The notes beneath the pieces were generated by a model. The model saw only the letters and a list, made by a program, of their open reading frames with translations. It had not been told where the DNA came from and did not search any database. Positions 1 through 7,555 of a DNA stretch of 28,812 nucleotides are shown here, piece by piece; the first letter of the stretch is position 1, and every line of letters starts with the position of its first letter. The stretch covers positions 1-28,812 of the forward strand of contig JADKEV010000079.1 in assembly GCA_016717855.1 (NCBI GenBank), written 5' to 3'. Made by a program: the position numbers and the translations under genes. This stretch comes from Betaproteobacteria bacterium. GTDB lineage: Bacteria; Pseudomonadota; Gammaproteobacteria; Burkholderiales; Casimicrobiaceae.

Positions 1-571
1 CCACGACCCGCTCGACGTTGGGATCGGTCTTGCCGGCGCTGCGGTTGACCGCGAGCACGCGCATGTCGAAGGCGCGGGCGCGGCGCGCGACCGCGCTGCC
101 GATGCGTCCCAGTCCGACGATGACGACGGTCTTGCCGGCGAGCTCGTCGTCGGGCGCCCCGCCGAAGCGCGACGAGCGGGTCCAGACGCCGGCGCGCATG
201 TCGCGATCCGCCGGCCCCAGCCGATGGCACCATTCCAGCATCGCGAGCAGCACGTACTCGGAGACGCCGGGCTCGTGCTCGAAGACATTGCACGGCGTGA
301 CGCCCGGCGGGATGGCGGCGAGGTCGATCCCGTCGTAGCCGGCGCCGGGCACCTGCAGCAGCCGCAGCTTGGGCGCCGCCGGCCACGTCTTGCCGTAGTT
401 GACGGTGACCACCGCGTCCGCGCGGCCGATGAGCGCGGCCGAAGCCGACAGGTCGTCGGGGATGGCCACGACGTCCCAGGGGGTCGCCACCGCCGCCGCC
501 ATGCCGTCACGGAACGGCGCGCAGGCGGCGCCGACGAGGAGGGCGAGATGCTTCGCGTTGGCGGCGCTCAT
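1..571 (-). CDS. D-isomer-specific 2-hydroxyacid dehydrogenase (partial, C-terminus off the left edge)
   Basis: Reading the minus strand from the ATG at 571 gives 190 codons with no stop before the window edge, so the C-terminal part is missing. The visible part has the usual layout: an N-terminal substrate-domain portion (including VPGAGYDGIDL) followed by the start of the NAD-binding Rossmann fold with GLGRIGSAVARRARAF near residues 150-165. Family members reduce 2-keto acids or oxidise D-2-hydroxy acids with NAD(P). The start codon overlaps the stop of the upstream enolase-superfamily gene in an ATGA arrangement, so the two are almost certainly co-translated. That context suggests it acts on a 2-keto or 2-hydroxy acid from the same sugar-acid pathway. 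The catalytic Arg/Glu/His half lies outside the window, so the exact substrate cannot be inferred. Confidence 0.9.
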   Translation of the reverse strand, partial: MSAANAKHLALLVGAACAPFRDGMAAAVATPWDVVAIPDDLSASAALIGRADAVVTVNYGKTWPAAPKLRLLQVPGAGYDGIDLAAIPPGVTPCNVFEHEPGVSEYVLLAMLEWCHRLGPADRDMRAGVWTRSSRFGGAPDDELAGKTVVIVGLGRIGSAVARRARAFDMRVLAVNRSAGKTDPNVERVV

Positions 572-1767
572 AGCGACGACACCTTGACCGTGGCGTCAGG
601 CCGTTCGGTGAGGCCGCGCTTGAGCTTGATGCCGAGCCCGGGCGCTTCGGTCGGCGCGATGAAGCCGTTCGCCAGCGGCGGCAGCTCGTCGACGAGCTCG
701 CGGTACCAGCCGAAATAGAACGCGCGGACCACCTCCTGCACCAGGGCATTGGGCGAGGCCATCGCCAGATGCACCGACGCCGTCAGCAGCACGGGCCCGG
801 TGCAATCGTGCGGGGCGACCGGCAGCTCGTAGGCCTCGGCCATGGTGGCGATCTTCTTCGCCTCGCCCAGGCCTCCGCACCAGCCGATGTCGAGCATCGC
901 GACCGACGTCGCCTTTTTCTCGAACACCTCGCGGAACGACCAGCGCGAGGCCAGCGTCTCGCTCGCCGTGGTCCAGATCCGCGTGGACTCGCGGAAGGTC
1001 CGCAGCGCGTCGATGTTCGACGGCCGGATCGGATCCTCGAACCAGTAGGGCTCCAGCGGCTCCATCGCCCGCGCGATCTTCATCGCGGAGGGCAGGTTCC
1101 ACAGCCCGTGCATTTCGACATGGATGTCGATCTTGTCGCCGACGCGCTTCCTGATCTTCTCGAACGGCAGCATCGCCTTCTTCAGGTCGGCGGGGGAAAT
1201 GTCGTTGCCGCCGGTGGCGTCGGCTGCATGGTCGAACGGCCAGATCTTCATCCCGGTGTAGCCCTCGGCGATCAGGCTCTCGGCGAGGTCGTCGGCGCGG
1301 TTGAGGAACGCGTCGAGATCCTCGTACGGGCCTTCGCTCTTCTCCAGCCCCCAGTCGTTGGTGCCCCAGTTGGCCTTGGCCCGGACGTAGCGATAGCCGG
1401 CGCAGGTGTTGTAGACGCGGATCTTGTCGCGGCACTTGCCGCCGAGCAGTTGGTAAAGCGGCATCCCCGCCGCCTGCCCCATGATGTCCCAGAGCGCGAC
1501 GTCGAACGCCGAGGCGCCGCGGATCTCGGCGCCGGTCGACTTGAAGCCGACGTAGTTCTGCATGAGCTTCCGCGAATGCTGCTCGATCCGCAGCGCGTCC
1601 TGGCCCAGCATCTGCGGCGCCAGCGTCTCGTGGACGTAGGCGTGGATCGCCTGCGAGCCGAAGAAGGTCTCGCCCAATCCGACATGGCCCGCATCGGTAT
1701 GGACCTGGATCCAGATGACGTTGGGAAACTCGGCGAGGCTGATCGTTTCGATTTTGGTGATTTTCAT
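568..1767 (-). CDS. Mandelate racemase/muconate lactonizing enzyme family protein, probable sugar-acid dehydratase
   Basis: This is a 399-aa enolase-superfamily protein with an N-terminal capping domain (about 1-125) and a C-terminal TIM-barrel. Candidate metal ligands are E218 (in HVEMHG), E244 (in WFEDP) and E270 (in ASETLAS). A likely general-base dyad is D293 (DIGWCGG) with H320 (APHD), and H220 is a second candidate acid. The spacings 26, 26, 23 and 27 residues equal those I recall for galactonate dehydratase (D183, E209, E235, D258, H285), supporting an acid-sugar dehydratase. The first ligand would be Glu rather than Asp, so the enzyme is probably not galactonate dehydratase itself. 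The start has no obvious Shine-Dalgarno sequence (a pyrimidine-complement run precedes it). It overlaps the downstream 2-hydroxyacid dehydrogenase by four bases. The exact substrate is unknown. Confidence 0.88.
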   Translation of the reverse strand: MKITKIETISLAEFPNVIWIQVHTDAGHVGLGETFFGSQAIHAYVHETLAPQMLGQDALRIEQHSRKLMQNYVGFKSTGAEIRGASAFDVALWDIMGQAAGMPLYQLLGGKCRDKIRVYNTCAGYRYVRAKANWGTNDWGLEKSEGPYEDLDAFLNRADDLAESLIAEGYTGMKIWPFDHAADATGGNDISPADLKKAMLPFEKIRKRVGDKIDIHVEMHGLWNLPSAMKIARAMEPLEPYWFEDPIRPSNIDALRTFRESTRIWTTASETLASRWSFREVFEKKATSVAMLDIGWCGGLGEAKKIATMAEAYELPVAPHDCTGPVLLTASVHLAMASPNALVQEVVRAFYFGWYRELVDELPPLANGFIAPTEAPGLGIKLKRGLTERPDATVKVSSL

Positions 1768-1846
1768 GAGGGGGTCCGTTCGGCCGGGTCAGTTTGGCAA
1801 GAGATACTCGATAATACCCGGTGTTGCGCGGCCGTATCTCCGATCG

Positions 1847-1860
1847 TTCCACCGGTGGAA
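1847..1860. promoter_or_regulatory. Perfect 14-bp palindrome, candidate operator
   Basis: TTCCACCGGTGGAA is its own reverse complement. It sits between the divergent starts of the dehydratase (1767, minus) and the methyltransferase (1911, plus). A TATTAT hexamer on the minus strand at 1816-1811 could be the -10 of the dehydratase promoter, but its -35 is poor. An even palindrome centred on CG resembles LacI-type operators, including those of gluconate repressors. No regulator gene is present in the window to pair with it. Confidence 0.4.
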
Positions 1861-1910
1861 ATGGTTGCGCGAACCGGCCACCCCGACCGCAGCGCGCCCC
1901 AGGAGATCCC

Positions 1911-2783
1911 ATGCCTCCCGATCCGAAACACGCAGCCCACTTCGACACCAACCGCCAGTGGTGGGACGGCGTGGTGCCCATCCACGAAGCCTCGCGGGGG
2001 TACAACCGGCCGGGCTTCCTGCGCGGCGAGAAGCCGCTCTGTCCGGTGGAGCACGCGGAACTCGGACCGCTCGTGGCGGGGAAGAAGCTCCTGCACCTCC
2101 AGTGCCATTTCGGGATGGACACGCTCAACTGGGCGCGGTTGGGCGCCACCGTCACGGGACTCGACTTCTCGCTGCCCGCGATCGAGGCCGCGCGCCGGCT
2201 CTCGGCCGACAGCGGCATCCCCGGACGCTTCGTCCAGTCCAACGTCTACGACGCGGCGGCGGCGCTGGGCGAGAAGTTCGACATCGTCTATACGGGAATC
2301 GGCGCGCTGAACTGGCTCCCGGACATTCGTGCCTGGGCGCGGGTCGTTGCGTCATGCCTTTCGGACAACGGACTCCTCTATCTGTACGAGGGCCACCCGA
2401 TGCTGTGGACCCTCGATCAGGAACGCGACGACGATCTGCTGGTAGTGTCCGAACGCTACTTCGAGGAACCGGAGCCGATGGTGTTCGAAGGCGACACCAC
2501 TTACGTGGACGGCCCGAAGTTCGAGCCGCGCCGGACCTGCGAATGGAACCACGGCCTGGGCGAGATCGTCACCGCGGTCGTCGACGCCGGCCTCCGGATC
2601 GCGTTCGTGCACGAGCATCGCGAAGTGCCGTGGCAGGCATTGCCCATGATGGAGGCGGTCGGGCCCGGCACCGCCGGCGCGGACGGGCGCTACCAGTCGA
2701 ACCGGATGTGGCGCCTGCCCGAGGCGCAGCGCAATCTGGTGCCGCTGATGTACTCGCTGCTCGCGGTGAAATCGGGGGCGTGA
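1911..2783 (+). CDS. Class I SAM-dependent methyltransferase
   Basis: The protein is 290 aa when started at the ATG at 1911, which has a clear AGGAG five bases upstream; the frame is open further upstream but without such a site. Motif I appears as LLHLQCHFGMDTLNWARLGA (about 60-79), followed by the acidic end of strand 2 in VTGLDFS (81-87), as in class I methyltransferases that bind S-adenosylmethionine. The segment FDIVYTGIGALNWLPD (about 123-138) fits the motif IV region. There is no signal peptide or membrane segment, so it is cytosolic. It is the only plus-strand gene inside an otherwise minus-strand sugar-acid locus, divergent from the dehydratase and convergent with the NHL gene 13 bases away. 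The substrate is unknown, and I do not infer a role in the pathway beyond position. Confidence 0.88.
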   Translation: MPPDPKHAAHFDTNRQWWDGVVPIHEASRGYNRPGFLRGEKPLCPVEHAELGPLVAGKKLLHLQCHFGMDTLNWARLGATVTGLDFSLPAIEAARRLSADSGIPGRFVQSNVYDAAAALGEKFDIVYTGIGALNWLPDIRAWARVVASCLSDNGLLYLYEGHPMLWTLDQERDDDLLVVSERYFEEPEPMVFEGDTTYVDGPKFEPRRTCEWNHGLGEIVTAVVDAGLRIAFVHEHREVPWQALPMMEAVGPGTAGADGRYQSNRMWRLPEAQRNLVPLMYSLLAVKSGA

Positions 2784-2796
2784 CCGGATCCGGCCA

Positions 2797-3759
2797 TCAA
2801 TCCAGTTTCTGCAACTTCTGCAGCGAGCGCATCCGCCAGGGCATCGCCTGGTCCGGAAACAGCCGCGGATACTCGGTGTAGCTGACTTCGCCGACGTAGA
2901 TGTCGCCGCGCGCATCGACCGCCAGTCCGTGCGGGGCGATGAACTTGCCTGACTCGAGGCCCGGCCCCGCCTCGCCGCCCAGCCGCGCGACGAGCTTGCC
3001 CTCGCCGTCGACGATGGACAAGCGGGGCCCGATGTTCGGATGCATCCGGTTCACCGGCCCCATCGTGCCCAGCTCGCCGATGATGAACCGCGGCTTGGCG
3101 CCATGGCAGCAGAAGAGTCCGCAGGGCCGGTGCATGTTGACCCACTGCGTCTCGTACTTCCCGTTGCCGTCGAACACCTGGACGCGGTGATTCTCGCGGT
3201 CGGCGACGTACACCCAGCCTTCGGAGTCGGTGGCGATGTTGTGCGCGATGTTGAACTGGCCGGGATCGGTGCCCGGCTCGCCCCACGACATGAGCAGCTT
3301 GCCGTCCGGCGAGTACTTGTGCACACGCGCGTTGCCGTAGCCGTCGCTCACGTAGATCTCGCCCCGCGGCGACAATGCCGTGTGCGTGCAACGGTGGAAC
3401 GGCAGCCCGCTCATGTACGGCGCGGGCTGGCCGGGGACGCCGATCTCGAGCAGCACCTTGCCCTCGGTGGTGCACTTGCGCACGAAGTGGCCGCCGTCGT
3501 CGGTGCAATAGAGGTTGTCGTTGGCGTCGATGTGCAGTCCGTGCGCGCGCGGGAATGTCCCCTCGCCCCACGACTTGATGAAGTTGCCCGCAGCGTCGAA
3601 CACGATCATCGGGTGCTCGCCGCGGTTGAACACGTAGACGCGGTCCTTGCTGTCGACCGCCACCGCGGCGACGTCCTTCAGCTCCCACCCCTCGGGCAGC
3701 TTCGCCCAGTCATCCACCACGCGGTAGCGGTGCTCGCCGCTACCCAGGATTGCGGTCAT
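2797..3759 (-). CDS. NHL-repeat six-bladed beta-propeller protein
   Basis: This 320-aa protein is built from repeated propeller strands with the NHL pattern, for example AVDSKDRVYVFNRGEHPMIVF, IATDSEGWVYVADRENHRVQVF and LAVDARGDIYVGEVSYTEY (cores shown). Similar proteins are usually annotated as NHL-repeat or peptidyl-alpha-hydroxyglycine amidating-lyase-like. No signal peptide is visible, so a cytosolic location is likely. The ATG at 3759 has AAGGAA six bases upstream. It follows the gluconate 5-dehydrogenase-like gene by 30 bases and is probably in the same transcript. In sugar-acid loci such propellers may act as lactonase-like enzymes or binding proteins; that is a guess from context only. 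Confidence 0.85.
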   Translation of the reverse strand: MTAILGSGEHRYRVVDDWAKLPEGWELKDVAAVAVDSKDRVYVFNRGEHPMIVFDAAGNFIKSWGEGTFPRAHGLHIDANDNLYCTDDGGHFVRKCTTEGKVLLEIGVPGQPAPYMSGLPFHRCTHTALSPRGEIYVSDGYGNARVHKYSPDGKLLMSWGEPGTDPGQFNIAHNIATDSEGWVYVADRENHRVQVFDGNGKYETQWVNMHRPCGLFCCHGAKPRFIIGELGTMGPVNRMHPNIGPRLSIVDGEGKLVARLGGEAGPGLESGKFIAPHGLAVDARGDIYVGEVSYTEYPRLFPDQAMPWRMRSLQKLQKLD

Positions 3760-3789
3760 CGAATTTCCTTTCGTTCTTGGTACTTGGGG

Positions 3790-4560
3790 TCAAAGCACCG
3801 CCAGCATGCCGCCGTCGACGTAGATGATCTGGCCGTTGACGTAGCCCGACGCCGCGGAGGCCAGGAAAATCGCCGCGCCGACGAGTTCTTCCGGCCTGCC
3901 CCAGCGGCGGGAGGGCGTCCGGCCCTTGACCCAGGCGTCGAAGGCGGGATTCTCGATCAGCGCCTTGTTCATCTCGGTGGCCATGTAACCGGGGCCGATG
4001 GCGTTGGCCTGGATATCGTGCTCCGCCCACTCGGCGGCCATCGAGCGCGTCAGCATCTTGATGCCGCCCTTGGCCGCGGTGTAGGGCGCGACCGTCGCGC
4101 GCGCCACGTCGCTCATCAGCGAGCCGATGTTGATGATCTTGCCGCCCTTGCCGCGCTTGATCATCCGCCGGGCCGCTTCGCGCCCGATCAGGAAGGCGCT
4201 GGTCAGGTTGGTGTCGATCACGCGCTTCCATTCGGCGACGGAGAGCTCGACCAGCGGCTTGCGCAGCTGGATGCCGGCGTTGTTCACCAGGATGTCCACG
4301 GCTATGCCCTCGGCGTCGAGCCGGGCGAACGCCGCGCAGACCGCCGCTTCGTCGGTCACGTCGAACGGCGCCTCGTGCACGACATGGCCCTTGCCGCGCA
4401 GCGCCTGTGCCGCCGCGGCGACACGCGCCGGATCGGTGCCGTTGATGATCACCGCGGCGCCGGCGGCGGCGTACCCCCCGGCGATGGCGTTGCCCAGTCC
4501 CCTGGACGAACCGGTGATGAGCGCCGTGCGTCCGGCGAGGCTGAAGAGTTCGGTGGTCAT
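3790..4560 (-). CDS. SDR-family oxidoreductase, gluconate 5-dehydrogenase-like
   Basis: The 256-aa protein starts at the ATG at 4560, with AGGAGG ten bases upstream. It is a classical short-chain dehydrogenase: cofactor loop TGSSRGLG (16-23), NNAG (93-96), catalytic S147, Y160 and K164 (YTAAK), and a C-terminal YVDGGM. The similarity to E. coli IdnO (5-keto-D-gluconate reductase, 254 aa) runs the whole length, including FSLAG near the start, PYTAAKGGIKMLTR, and RTPSRRWGRPEELVGAA against the IdnO segment RTPAARWGDPQELIGAA. The likely reaction is reversible NAD(P)-dependent oxidation of D-gluconate or a related aldonate at C5. It is the first gene of a minus-strand unit with the NHL protein. 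Substrate preference within this SDR group varies, so I leave the symbol empty. Confidence 0.9.
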   Translation of the reverse strand: MTTELFSLAGRTALITGSSRGLGNAIAGGYAAAGAAVIINGTDPARVAAAAQALRGKGHVVHEAPFDVTDEAAVCAAFARLDAEGIAVDILVNNAGIQLRKPLVELSVAEWKRVIDTNLTSAFLIGREAARRMIKRGKGGKIINIGSLMSDVARATVAPYTAAKGGIKMLTRSMAAEWAEHDIQANAIGPGYMATEMNKALIENPAFDAWVKGRTPSRRWGRPEELVGAAIFLASAASGYVNGQIIYVDGGMLAVL

Positions 4561-4659
4561 GGCGCAGGTTCCTCCTGTCGGGTCCGGCCCCATGATGCCA
4601 GCGCCGGCGCGCGTTGTGAATGAGTTCCGGTGGTTCGCCGGCATCGGCACGGTGCTTGC

Positions 4660-4680
4660 ATGGGCAGGTACTCTGCCCAT
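4660..4680. promoter_or_regulatory. 8-bp perfect inverted repeat before the glutaminase start
   Basis: ATGGGCAG (4660-4667) and CTGCCCAT (4673-4680) are exact reverse complements separated by GTACT. The element ends 15 bases before the preferred start codon of the glutaminase gene (4696). It could be an operator, or an mRNA hairpin close to the ribosome entry site. If translation began at the alternative upstream starts (GTG 4630 or ATG 4660) it would lie within coding sequence, so its role depends on the true start. Confidence 0.35.
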
Positions 4681-4695
4681 TTCGTGGATGATCGC

Positions 4696-6519
4696 ATGCA
4701 CTCCCCCATCCAGACTTACCTGGCCGAGCTTCATGGCCGTATCGCGGGCCTGGATCAAGGCAGGCTGGCCAGCTACATCCCCGAACTCGCCAAGGCCGAT
4801 CCGAAGTGTTTCGGCATCTGCCTTGTCACCATGGACGGCACGGCCTACACCGTCGGCGACACCGACACGATGTTCACGATGCAATCGGTGTCCAAGCCCT
4901 TCGTTTTCGCTACGGCGCTGGCCGATCGGGGGCGGCAGCTCGTCGCCGCGAAGGTAGGCGTCGAACCGAGCGGCGACGCGTTCAACTCGATCAGCCTCGA
5001 TCCCCATACTGGTGCGCCGCGGAACCCGATGATCAACGCTGGTGCAATCGCGACGACCAGCCTGGTCGCCGGCGACACGGCCGCGGCCCAATGGCGGCGG
5101 ATCGAGACATCGATCGCCGCCTTCGTCGGGCGGGAGGTGTCCATCGACGAGGCGGTCTACCGGTCGGAGAGCGAGACCGGCTTTCGCAACCGGGCCATCG
5201 CCTGGATGCTGAAGAACTTCGGCATCATCGACGGCGACCCCATGCCGGTACTGGAGAACTACTTCCGGCAATGTTCGCTGCTGGTCAACTGCCGCGACCT
5301 GGCCTTCATGGCGGCGACGCTGGCCAACGGCGGCGTGCAACCCTGCACGGGCGAGACCGTGCTGCCGGCGGAGCACGTCGAGCGCGTCTTGAGCGTGATG
5401 GTCAGCTGCGGCATGTACGACTACTCGGGCAACTGGCTGTACGACGTCGGCATGCCGGCCAAGAGCGGCGTCAGCGGCGGCATCATCGCTGTCGTGCCGG
5501 GACGCTTCGGCATCGGCCTCTTCTCGCCGCTGAACGACGAGAGGGGGAACAGCGTGCGCGGCATCGCCGCCTGCAAGGCCTTGTCGCGGGATCTCGGCCT
5601 GCACGCGTTCGCCCGCGCGGCCAGCCCGGCGATGGCCCTGGGCCGCATCTACACCGGCGCCGTGGCCCCATCCCGGCGCCAGCCGCCACCGGAGATTCGC
5701 GCCTACCTGAACGAACACGCGCGCCGGATCAAGTACCTCTGCCTGCACGGCATGCTGGCCGTGGACGGGATCGAGTACATCATTCGCCGCATGCGGGAAA
5801 TGGTGTCCGACACGGCATGCTTCATTCTCGACATGCACGAAGTCATCGGCATCTCCGAAAGCGCGGCACGGCTCCTGAACCAGGCCCGGCTCGGCTTCGG
5901 GGAGGACGGCGTCGCCGTCGTGTGCTCCCGCATCCATGACCGCCACGCGATCATCGGCCCGCTGCGCAAGGCGGCCCGCAAGGACGATCGCGGCTTCCTG
6001 GTCTTCGAGGACAACGACCTGGCGGTGGAGTGGTGCGAGAACCGGCTGGTGCGCGATCTGCCGCAACCCTCGGTGGCAACGGGGTCTCTCGCCGACTCGG
6101 TCCTGTTCCGGGGACTGCCGCAAGCATTGTTCCGGCAGGTCGAGGCGGTGACCCGGTCCCACGTCTACGCGCTGGGCGAGCAGATCCTGCGGCACGGCCA
6201 GGAGGGCGACGGCCGCGTGTTCTTCATCGAGTCCGGCCAGGTCAGCATCCTGATGCCGCTGCGCGACGGCGCGCACCAGCGCATCGCGACGCTGGGTCCG
6301 GGCATGGAATTCGGCGAGATGGCCCTGCTCGGCCAGACGACCCGCAGCGCCTCGGTCTACGCGGACACCGACGTCCGTTGCCGCATCCTGGAAGCCGCCG
6401 ACTTCGGCAGGATCGCCGACGCGGCGCCACTGCTGAAGATCACCGTCCTCGAGAACCTTGCGGGCGACATCGCGAACCGGCTGCGCGGCGCCAACCAGTG
6501 GATCGCCGCGCTGGCCTGA
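4696..6519 (+). CDS. glsA: Glutaminase A fused to STAS and cyclic-nucleotide-binding domains
   Basis: From the ATG at 4696 the protein is 607 aa, against about 310 for a plain bacterial glutaminase. Residues 1-310 are a serine-dependent beta-lactamase-fold glutaminase, converting glutamine to glutamate and ammonia. Visible motifs are S64-V-S-K67 (the catalytic SxxK), NPMINAGAIA (110-119) and the SGVSGGIIAVVPGR block (257-270). Residues about 343-450 look like a STAS domain (LDMHEVIGISESAARLL). Residues about 475-600 form a cNMP-binding domain with FGEMALL (539-545) and R550-S-A, in which E541 and R550 match the residues that contact the cyclic phosphate and ribose in CAP-type domains. No signal peptide is present. 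No good ribosome site decides among starts at 4630, 4660 and 4696; 4696 was chosen because family similarity begins there. It is divergent from the SDR gene. Confidence 0.92.
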   Translation: MHSPIQTYLAELHGRIAGLDQGRLASYIPELAKADPKCFGICLVTMDGTAYTVGDTDTMFTMQSVSKPFVFATALADRGRQLVAAKVGVEPSGDAFNSISLDPHTGAPRNPMINAGAIATTSLVAGDTAAAQWRRIETSIAAFVGREVSIDEAVYRSESETGFRNRAIAWMLKNFGIIDGDPMPVLENYFRQCSLLVNCRDLAFMAATLANGGVQPCTGETVLPAEHVERVLSVMVSCGMYDYSGNWLYDVGMPAKSGVSGGIIAVVPGRFGIGLFSPLNDERGNSVRGIAACKALSRDLGLHAFARAASPAMALGRIYTGAVAPSRRQPPPEIRAYLNEHARRIKYLCLHGMLAVDGIEYIIRRMREMVSDTACFILDMHEVIGISESAARLLNQARLGFGEDGVAVVCSRIHDRHAIIGPLRKAARKDDRGFLVFEDNDLAVEWCENRLVRDLPQPSVATGSLADSVLFRGLPQALFRQVEAVTRSHVYALGEQILRHGQEGDGRVFFIESGQVSILMPLRDGAHQRIATLGPGMEFGEMALLGQTTRSASVYADTDVRCRILEAADFGRIADAAPLLKITVLENLAGDIANRLRGANQWIAALA

Positions 6520-6544
6520 GGCTGCGTCGGCCGCTTCCCGGACC

Positions 6545-7549
6545 TCAGATGTACACGCCCTTCATGCCGCCCGCCGGATAGCGCGTTCCGGCCGCCGCCC
6601 CGGGCGGGAACGCCGCCGAGAGCTTCTGCACGTCGGCTGCGGACAGCTTGACATCGAGCGCCCCCAGGTTCTCGTCGATTCGCGCGCTCCTCTTGGTGCC
6701 GGGGATGGCGACGATGTCCTCACCTTGCGCGAGCAGCCATGCCAGCGCCAGTTGCGCCGGCGCGCATCCCTTTCTCTTCGCCATCGCTTCGACGGCCGCC
6801 GCGAGGTCGCGGTTGTGCTCGAAGTTGCCGGCGTGAAAGCGCGGGTGGTCCTTGCGGCGGTCGTTCGCGACCTCGGCCACGTCATGCACGCCGCCGGTGA
6901 GCAGGCTGCGCCCGAGCGGCGAGTAGGCGACGAAGGCGATGCCCAGATCGCGCGTGGTCTTCCGCGTCTCCTCGGCTTCCTCGCGATAGAGCAGCGAGTA
7001 TTCGGTTTGCACCGCGGAGAGCGGATGGGCCTTGTGCGCCCGGCGGATCGTCGCCGGGTTGGCCTCGCACAGGCCGAGCGCGCGCACCTTGCCCTGCGCG
7101 ACCAGGCGCCCCATGGCGCCGACCGTGTCCTCGATCGGCACCTTGGGATCGATCCGGTGCACGTATAGCAAGTCGATCACATCGAGCCCGAGGCGCTTCA
7201 GGCTCGCCTCGCAGGCGGCCTGCACGTATTCGGGCCGGCCATCGACGCCGTTGCCGCCCGACTCGAGCTTGATCTGGCCAAATTTGGTCGCGACGATCAG
7301 CTTGTCGCGGCCCCCGCCCGGCAGTTCCCGGAGCGCCCGCCCGAGCAGCGTCTCGTTATGGCCCCAGCCATACATGTCGGCCGAGTCGAGGAAGTTGATG
7401 CCGCGGTCGATCGCGTGGTGGATCACGGCGACGCCGTTGTCGTCCGATGATGCGCCATAGATGCCGGAGAGCGACATCAGGCCGAGGCCAATGCCGGTGA
7501 CCTGCAGCCCGGAGGCGCCGAGCCGGCGCGTCGGCAGGGGTTTGTTCAT
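6545..7549 (-). CDS. Aldo/keto reductase
   Basis: This 334-aa protein has the aldo/keto reductase TIM-barrel and its catalytic tetrad: D55 and Y60 (FLDSADMYG), K89 (VATKFG) and H131 (LYVHRID). Family members reduce aldehydes or ketones with NADPH. The N-terminal RRLGASGLQVTGIGLG and the IPGTKR segment near the C-terminus, which contacts the cofactor phosphate, are typical of the YajO/AKR13-like group. It starts six bases after the stop of the SUMF1-like gene on the same strand, with no strong ribosome site of its own, so the two are probably translated from one transcript. It converges with the glutaminase gene (25 bases apart). The physiological substrate is not evident. Confidence 0.92.
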   Translation of the reverse strand: MNKPLPTRRLGASGLQVTGIGLGLMSLSGIYGASSDDNGVAVIHHAIDRGINFLDSADMYGWGHNETLLGRALRELPGGGRDKLIVATKFGQIKLESGGNGVDGRPEYVQAACEASLKRLGLDVIDLLYVHRIDPKVPIEDTVGAMGRLVAQGKVRALGLCEANPATIRRAHKAHPLSAVQTEYSLLYREEAEETRKTTRDLGIAFVAYSPLGRSLLTGGVHDVAEVANDRRKDHPRFHAGNFEHNRDLAAAVEAMAKRKGCAPAQLALAWLLAQGEDIVAIPGTKRSARIDENLGALDVKLSAADVQKLSAAFPPGAAAGTRYPAGGMKGVYI

Positions 7550-7555
7550 CTGCGG

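Noticed and set aside
769..2310. Long plus-strand open frame opposite the dehydratase
   Set aside because: Shadow of the enolase-superfamily gene that then runs into the methyltransferase gene in the wrong frame.
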